Shown here in pieces: positions 60,120 to 64,000 of a stretch of DNA of 64,000 nucleotides. Positions within the stretch are counted from its first letter, which is position 1; the number at the start of each line of letters is the position of its first letter. This DNA comes from Bacillus sp. N1-1 (GTDB lineage Bacteria > Bacillota > Bacilli > Bacillales > Guptibacillaceae). Location: contig NZ_CP046564.1 of NCBI RefSeq assembly GCF_009818105.1, positions 3,782,001 through 3,846,000 on the forward strand, given 5' to 3'. The position numbers and the translations under genes were made by a program. The notes beneath the pieces are model-generated. The model was not told the origin of the DNA and searched no databases. It worked only from the letters and a program-made list of their open reading frames with translations.

Positions 60120-60686
60120 ATGATGCAAACAGAAATCTATCTCGTTCGCCATGCGCACTCGACCTATTCACCAGATGAATACGGTCGTGAGTTATCCTCC
60201 GATGGCCAACACGATCAGAAATTGTTAACGCACCAGATGAACGAAAGGCACGTCGACGTGATCCTTTCTAGTCCATACAAGCGAGCGATTCAAACAGTTG
60301 AAGGCATCGCTCTACAGCACAATAAGGACATTCAAATCATCGAAGCATTTAAAGAAAGAACGCTTGCCGGAAAGCCGGTTGAAAATTTCCAGGAAGCGAT
60401 AGAAACCGTTTGGCTTAATGAATCCTATGCGCATCCAGGTGGTGAATCAAACGAAGAAGCGCGTAGTCGTGGCATTTATGCAATGAAGGATGTGCTAAAA
60501 ACATATGAAGGAAAAAGCATCGTCATTGGAACTCATGGAAATTTGCTTGCATTAATCATAAGTCATTTCGATCAGAAGTACGATGTCACCTTCTGGCGTA
60601 GTCTTGATATGCCTGATGTGTATTGCCTGGCGTTTGAAGAAGAAACCTTGATAAACGTCGAGAGAATATGGGAGAGAGCAAACTAA
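60120..60686 (+). CDS. Histidine phosphatase family protein
   Basis: A 188-residue cytoplasmic phosphatase of the phosphoglycerate-mutase branch. The phospho-accepting His is in IYLVRHAHSTY (RHG motif as RHA), Arg in SSPYKRAIQTVEG, and the second catalytic His in VIGTHGNLLALI. Substrate unknown; relatives act on sugar phosphates or small phosphorylated metabolites. GAGGTGAACCT precedes the ATG. It follows the LuxR-type gene by about 55 bases with a palindromic repeat between, so co-transcription is uncertain. A terminator follows. Confidence 0.88.
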   Translation: MMQTEIYLVRHAHSTYSPDEYGRELSSDGQHDQKLLTHQMNERHVDVILSSPYKRAIQTVEGIALQHNKDIQIIEAFKERTLAGKPVENFQEAIETVWLNESYAHPGGESNEEARSRGIYAMKDVLKTYEGKSIVIGTHGNLLALIISHFDQKYDVTFWRSLDMPDVYCLAFEEETLINVERIWERAN

Positions 60687-60713
60687 AACGACGGCGATCT
60701 GGCCGTCGTTTTC
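60685..60713 (+). terminator. Terminator after the histidine phosphatase gene
   Basis: AAAACGACGGC pairs with GCCGTCGTTTT around a short loop, with T residues at the end. Confidence 0.87.
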
Positions 60714-60727
60714 TTATCGCTATTTGA

Positions 60728-61225
60728 TTACTCCAATAACCCTTCTTGCTTAAGCGTCTCTTCTACACTGCCAGTGATATTTCGATTGCTCGGATTTTCT
60801 GGACCCTTGCCGTGAAAGTCGTCACTGCAGTGTGACTGTGTTAAGTAAAAAGCATTATAAAGCAAGCGCCGATCCGCTATAGTAATGCCGCTATTCGAGA
60901 AAAGATACGTGCAATTTGTCTCGATCGGGGTACGCTTATCTTTTTGATCCACGTAATAAAACTCATCTGTTACTGCTCCATATTCCATATCTTCCGTTGA
61001 TGTTAAGTACGTGCCATCCTGATCATATGGGATCACCGTAAAGCCTTTTTCTTTTTTTAACTTAGGTGCGCCTTCTACGTTATAAATAACGATCAACTTC
61101 CCTTCAAAACCTTCCGGAACGAGATGAATTGTATCGGTTGTCTCATGTTGAACCGATGCCTGTGATGAACAAGAAGCAGCCACGACGATCACTAGACTTA
61201 AAACAAGCAGCCTGAGCCAATACAT
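60728..61225 (-). CDS. Small lipoprotein, DUF6843-like
   Basis: A 165-residue protein with a signal peptide (LRLLVLSLVIVVAASC) whose Cys follows Ala-Ala-Ser, a reasonable lipobox. The mature part has a conserved-looking IHLVPEGFEGKLIVIYNV block and FYYVDQKDKRTPIETNC, which I associate with DUF6843-type Bacillus lipoproteins; this assignment is from memory and weak. It probably sits on the outer face of the membrane. Function unknown. It ends facing the terminator of the histidine phosphatase gene. The 228 bases between it and tcyP hold the tcyP terminator and no other clear signal. Confidence 0.7.
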   Translation of the reverse strand: MYWLRLLVLSLVIVVAASCSSQASVQHETTDTIHLVPEGFEGKLIVIYNVEGAPKLKKEKGFTVIPYDQDGTYLTSTEDMEYGAVTDEFYYVDQKDKRTPIETNCTYLFSNSGITIADRRLLYNAFYLTQSHCSDDFHGKGPENPSNRNITGSVEETLKQEGLLE

Positions 61226-61412
61226 TCGCTTCCCCCCTGACCATTTATACCCTTATTTCTTTTCGACGGTGACTGCCGTATTTCCTTCAATTGCAGGATT
61301 TTACAGGAGGACAGAATCAGCCGCTTAGGTTTATGGTAAAAAGCTTCATGGCTAGGAAGGACCATGGCAGAATGTAACCACCCTTGCACGAGCGAAGAGT
61401 AATGAAGAAATC

Positions 61413-61441
61413 AAAAAAACCCGCTTCTGAATCGAAGCGGG
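61413..61441 (-). terminator. Terminator after tcyP
   Basis: On the minus strand CCCGCTTC pairs with GAAGCGGG around GATTCA, then seven T residues. Confidence 0.9.
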
Positions 61442-61453
61442 GTCCCTCTTTCT

Positions 61454-62848
61454 TTATACAGCAATATCTTTTTCAATTGCGTTAGAATCGTTAAATTTAT
61501 CATGATTAAATTTCCCAAGAATACGGGAAGTGAGCGTTCCTGATGTCATTGCACCGTTTACGTTAAGAGCCGTACGTCCCATATCAATGAGAGGCTCCAC
61601 AGAAATAAGAAGTCCTGCTAAGTAAACCGGTAAGTTCATCGAAGAAAGGACGATTAATGCTGCAAAAGTGGCTCCGCCGCCAACACCAGCGACACCAAAT
61701 GAACTAATGCCAACGATAAGCACAAGCTGAATTAAAAATCCTGGGCTAAGCGGATCAATGCCAACTGTTGGTGCGATCATAACCGCGAGCATCGCAGGAT
61801 AAATGCCTGCGCAACCATTTTGACCGATCGTAGCGCCAAACGAAGCTGACATATTCGCCGTTCCTTCGTCAACGCCAAGGCTATTTTTCTGCGCAGAAAT
61901 ATTTAACGGAATTGTCCCTGCGCTTGAGCGTGATGTAAAAGCAAATGTAAGAACAGGTAGAACCTTTTTCAAATACGTGAGGGGATTTAATCCACCAGTT
62001 GCAATCAAAATCAAATGAATGATAAACATCACAAGTAAGGCGAGATACGATGCGAGAACGAATTTTCCGAGTTCAAGAATACCGGCTACGTTCGTCTGAG
62101 CCACCGTTGTTGCCATTAAGCCCATGATGCCAAAAGGCGTTAACCGAAGAACAAGCGTAACGATACGCATCACGATTGCATAAACGGCATTAACACCCTT
62201 CGTGAAAACTGCCGCTTGCTCAGGATTTTTCCGTCGTACGCCAAGCGCTGCAATCCCTACGATTGCTGAGAAAATAACGACCGCAATCGTGGAGGTTGGA
62301 CGAGCTCCAGTCATGTCTTCAAACGGATTAGCAGGAATGAAAGCAAGAATCTTATCTGGAGTACTCATATCCTTTACGCTACCAAGCGTTTCTTCAAGAT
62401 AACTTCCTCGGTCCTGCTCTGCTTGCCCCGCTTCAATTTGCTCGGCATTCAAGTCAAAAATAAGCGAGCTTCCGACTCCAACGATTGCCGCAACCATTGC
62501 AGTGGAGACAAGAATGCCAATGATCCAACCTGACATCTTTCCAAGCTCTGACGTCTTCTCAAGATTTGTAATCGATTGAATGATCGAAACCATAACGAGC
62601 GGAATAACAATCATCATTAGCAAGCGAACATATCCGCTTCCTACAATGCTATACCAATCAGATGTTTGACTAACAATCTCTGAACTAGCACCAAACGCAA
62701 TTTGTAAGTAAACCCCAAGCGCTACACCGAAACCTAATCCGGCAAAAACCCGCTTACTAAAAGATACATGCTTCTGCTGCATCTTAATTAAAACACCAAT
62801 AAGAACAAGTAAAATAGCAATATTCACAATAACTAAAAATGTATCCAT
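61454..62848 (-). CDS. tcyP: L-cystine uptake symporter
   Basis: A 464-residue member of the dicarboxylate/amino acid:cation symporter family, close in length and sequence to TcyP of Bacillus subtilis. Two hairpin regions are visible: SRSSAGTIPLNISAQ (the serine-rich HP1) and GVAGVGGGATFAALIVLS (HP2), with GATIGQNGCAGIYPAM before it; the QNGCAG variation from the NMDGT motif is typical for cystine transporters. It imports L-cystine as a sulfur source. GGGGGAATTCAGT precedes the ATG. The AT-rich upstream region may carry a CymR site, but I could not place it. Single gene with terminator. Confidence 0.93.
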   Translation of the reverse strand: MDTFLVIVNIAILLVLIGVLIKMQQKHVSFSKRVFAGLGFGVALGVYLQIAFGASSEIVSQTSDWYSIVGSGYVRLLMMIVIPLVMVSIIQSITNLEKTSELGKMSGWIIGILVSTAMVAAIVGVGSSLIFDLNAEQIEAGQAEQDRGSYLEETLGSVKDMSTPDKILAFIPANPFEDMTGARPTSTIAVVIFSAIVGIAALGVRRKNPEQAAVFTKGVNAVYAIVMRIVTLVLRLTPFGIMGLMATTVAQTNVAGILELGKFVLASYLALLVMFIIHLILIATGGLNPLTYLKKVLPVLTFAFTSRSSAGTIPLNISAQKNSLGVDEGTANMSASFGATIGQNGCAGIYPAMLAVMIAPTVGIDPLSPGFLIQLVLIVGISSFGVAGVGGGATFAALIVLSSMNLPVYLAGLLISVEPLIDMGRTALNVNGAMTSGTLTSRILGKFNHDKFNDSNAIEKDIAV

Positions 62849-62940
62849 ACTGAATTCCCCCTCTTTATTATCATCTTTAGACCAAACTTTATAATCCTTA
62901 TAAGTTTAGTCGGCATTAATCTAAAATACTACCATATTGT

Positions 62941-62973
62941 GGCACTGTCAAGCAGAAGCGTAGGAACAGTGCC
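62941..62973. repeat. Inverted repeat upstream of tcyP
   Basis: GGCACTGT and ACAGTGCC are separated by 17 bases. The right arm runs into AACAGTGCCTGTCACTCCCC, a sequence type I remember as dispersed in Bacillaceae genomes; that memory is not checked. Confidence 0.4.
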
Positions 62974-63121
62974 TGTCACTCCCCGTTATTTGTCGAATGG
63001 GGAGAAGGCTGAGATAATCTCCTTCTTAAGGATGAGATAAAAACCGAACCGGTGGCCGGTTTATTTCATTTCGTTGCGGCGTAGAATGAAAGTAACAAAA
63101 GAAACGAAGGAGGTGCTTCTG

Positions 63122-63169
63122 ATGGAAAACATTTATGTGCTGGAACAAGAAATTATCAAACGACGCTAA
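63122..63169 (+). CDS. 15-residue peptide ORF
   Basis: The frame encodes MENIYVLEQEIIKRR and stops. GAAGGAGGTG lies six bases before the ATG, which is as good a ribosome binding site as any in the window. It stands 28 bases before a second tiny ORF with a good site and a terminator after it, so the pair looks like a real short transcript. It could be a leader peptide or a signalling peptide precursor; no family recognised. Confidence 0.5.
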   Translation: MENIYVLEQEIIKRR

Positions 63170-63197
63170 CATCTAAATCTTATAAGGAGGAATTTCT

Positions 63198-63317
63198 ATG
63201 ACAATCTTATTGCTTATCAAGAACGTCTTTAAAACAAACTCTCATGAGCAGCAGCACCTACGCGATCACCATAATCGGCACCTTGATCTGCTCGCAAGGT
63301 CCCCTTACCATAGCTAG
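63198..63317 (+). CDS. 39-residue histidine-rich peptide ORF
   Basis: The ORF starts with a hydrophobic stretch (MTILLLIKNVF) and continues with a His-rich part, HEQQHLRDHHNRHLDLLARS, that carries five of its six His residues. AAGGAGG lies eight bases before the ATG, and a perfect terminator follows one base after the stop. The His cluster suggests metal binding or a membrane-surface peptide. No family recognised. It is convergent with the edge-truncated dehydrogenase gene. Confidence 0.6.
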   Translation: MTILLLIKNVFKTNSHEQQHLRDHHNRHLDLLARSPYHS

Positions 63318-63355
63318 CCCCCTGGATGTTGAACGCAGCCAGGGGACTTTTTCTT
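63318..63355 (+). terminator. Terminator after the two tiny ORFs
   Basis: CCCCTGG pairs with CCAGGGG around a 13-base loop, followed by ACTTTTTCTT. It has a T-run only in the plus direction, which supports transcription of the tiny ORFs. Confidence 0.82.
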
Positions 63356-63371
63356 GCATTTTGGAATCAGC

Positions 63372-64000
63372 TCAGCTTAACGTCAGTTGCAAAGCTTCTA
63401 ATCCCAGGATCGCTTCAACGACATCACTTTTCGAAACAGGTGAAGCCGTTGGAAAGTGAATCGACTCTCCTTCTTTGGTCGCGTATTCAGCAATCACATC
63501 ACCGACGCCTTCCACATTTGCAGATGCAACCCCAAGTGACTCTAATGAGAGCGGCAAACCAATTTGCTCATAGAAAGAAAACAACCCTCTTACTTCTGCC
63601 CACTCTCCTTCTAGTACAAGCTGTACTAAAATACCGTACGCAACTTTTTCACCATGAAGAAAAGAATGTGCTTCCGCAACATGCGTTAACCCGTTATGAA
63701 TGGAGTGCGCTCCAGCAATTCGTCCATAGCGATCACCAAGCCCACCTACCATTCCTCCAGATAAAAGATTCGTTTCAATAACTCGAGTAAATGCATCGCT
63801 CAAATGACCTCTTTGCTGATCAAAAACCGCTTGTTCACCATCCTTCACAAGCACATCGCGGCAGCTTTTAGCAACCTCGTATGCTAATTGTACAGACAAA
63901 GGCGTAGAAGGTAGCCCTTCAATTAATGCTCTCGCTTCGTACCATTTGGCAAGCGTATCACCAATCCCTGCTCGTAAATAAGCGATTGGCGATTGCAAAA
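63372..64000 (-). CDS. Glycerol-dehydrogenase-like protein, C-terminal part (cut by window edge)
   Basis: The frame is open to the window edge and must begin beyond it. The 209 visible residues form the all-helical C-terminal domain of an iron/zinc alcohol dehydrogenase of the glycerol dehydrogenase branch. Two metal-binding His are in GAHSIHNGLTHVAEAHSF and the next block is LHGEKVAYGILVQLVLEG. Likely an NAD-dependent polyol dehydrogenase (glycerol or a related diol); the nucleotide-binding half is not seen. The 3' end faces the terminator of the plus-strand tiny ORFs. No further context is available. Confidence 0.82.
   Translation of the reverse strand, partial: LQSPIAYLRAGIGDTLAKWYEARALIEGLPSTPLSVQLAYEVAKSCRDVLVKDGEQAVFDQQRGHLSDAFTRVIETNLLSGGMVGGLGDRYGRIAGAHSIHNGLTHVAEAHSFLHGEKVAYGILVQLVLEGEWAEVRGLFSFYEQIGLPLSLESLGVASANVEGVGDVIAEYATKEGESIHFPTASPVSKSDVVEAILGLEALQLTLS

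Noticed and set aside
62849..63121. S-box or T-box riboswitch upstream of tcyP
   Set aside because: No conserved T-box sequence, no anti-terminator pair and no terminator before the tcyP start were found.

Overview
The window looks like a chromosomal segment of a Bacillaceae species (low-to-middle GC, strong AAAGGAGG-type ribosome binding sites, TTGACT/TATAAT-type promoters, CcpA-type cre sites). Its wall teichoic acid genes, TcyP, ManA and the TcaA-like protein resemble those of Bacillus; an alkaliphile- or marine-type Bacillus relative is a guess. No rRNA, tRNA, CRISPR array, prophage or intact IS element was seen. Most genes lie on the minus strand.

Layout. 1-10 kb: an edge-truncated membrane protein, a heterodimeric ABC exporter, mannose-6-phosphate isomerase with a ROK sugar kinase, then on the plus strand DUF5317, a 33-residue membrane peptide and a GGDEF/HD-GYP protein. 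9.7-13.5 kb: a CXXC protein, pyrrolidone-carboxylate peptidase, an iron alcohol dehydrogenase, a small membrane ORF and an AEC transporter. 13.5-23.9 kb: an eight-gene operon that reads as a complete sulfoquinovose (plant sulfolipid sugar) catabolic pathway of the sulfo-EMP2 type: sulfoquinovosidase (GH31 with the sulfonate-binding residues), Na+ symporter, DUF4867, L-fucose-isomerase-like isomerase, phosphofructokinase-like sulfofructose kinase, class II aldolase, sulfolactaldehyde-type dehydrogenase and a GntR/HutC regulator. The promoter carries a cre site and a perfect operator-like palindrome.

24-27.6 kb: zinc-ribbon membrane proteins, one of them frameshifted. 27.6-43.3 kb: a long galactoside operon: two near-duplicate solute-binding proteins, two permeases, GH35, GH36, LacI regulator, galK, galT, GH42 and galE. 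It imports galactosides, cuts alpha- and beta-galactosyl bonds and feeds the Leloir pathway. The ATPase is absent, so a shared MsmX-type ATPase is likely. 43.5-57.5 kb is cell-surface synthesis: an MBOAT/DHHW O-acylation pair, a second galE, TagH/TagG, two TagB/F-type polymerases (one fused to a GT2 domain), TagD, a CDP-alcohol phosphotransferase, a GT2 and GalU. 57.5-64 kb: DUF4870, a LuxR-type AAA regulator, a histidine phosphatase, a lipoprotein, TcyP, two tiny ORFs with excellent ribosome binding sites and a terminator, and an edge-truncated glycerol-dehydrogenase-like gene.

A dispersed palindromic element (arms GGGGTCAGGT and ACCTGACCCC around a variable four-base centre) occurs eight times, each time 0-16 bases after, or overlapping, a stop codon. 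In most copies it is joined through a conserved linker to a second GTCC/GGAC hairpin. In three places the element itself supplies the stop codon and the last residues of the protein. Together with the sulfoquinovose operon it is the most interesting content of the window.
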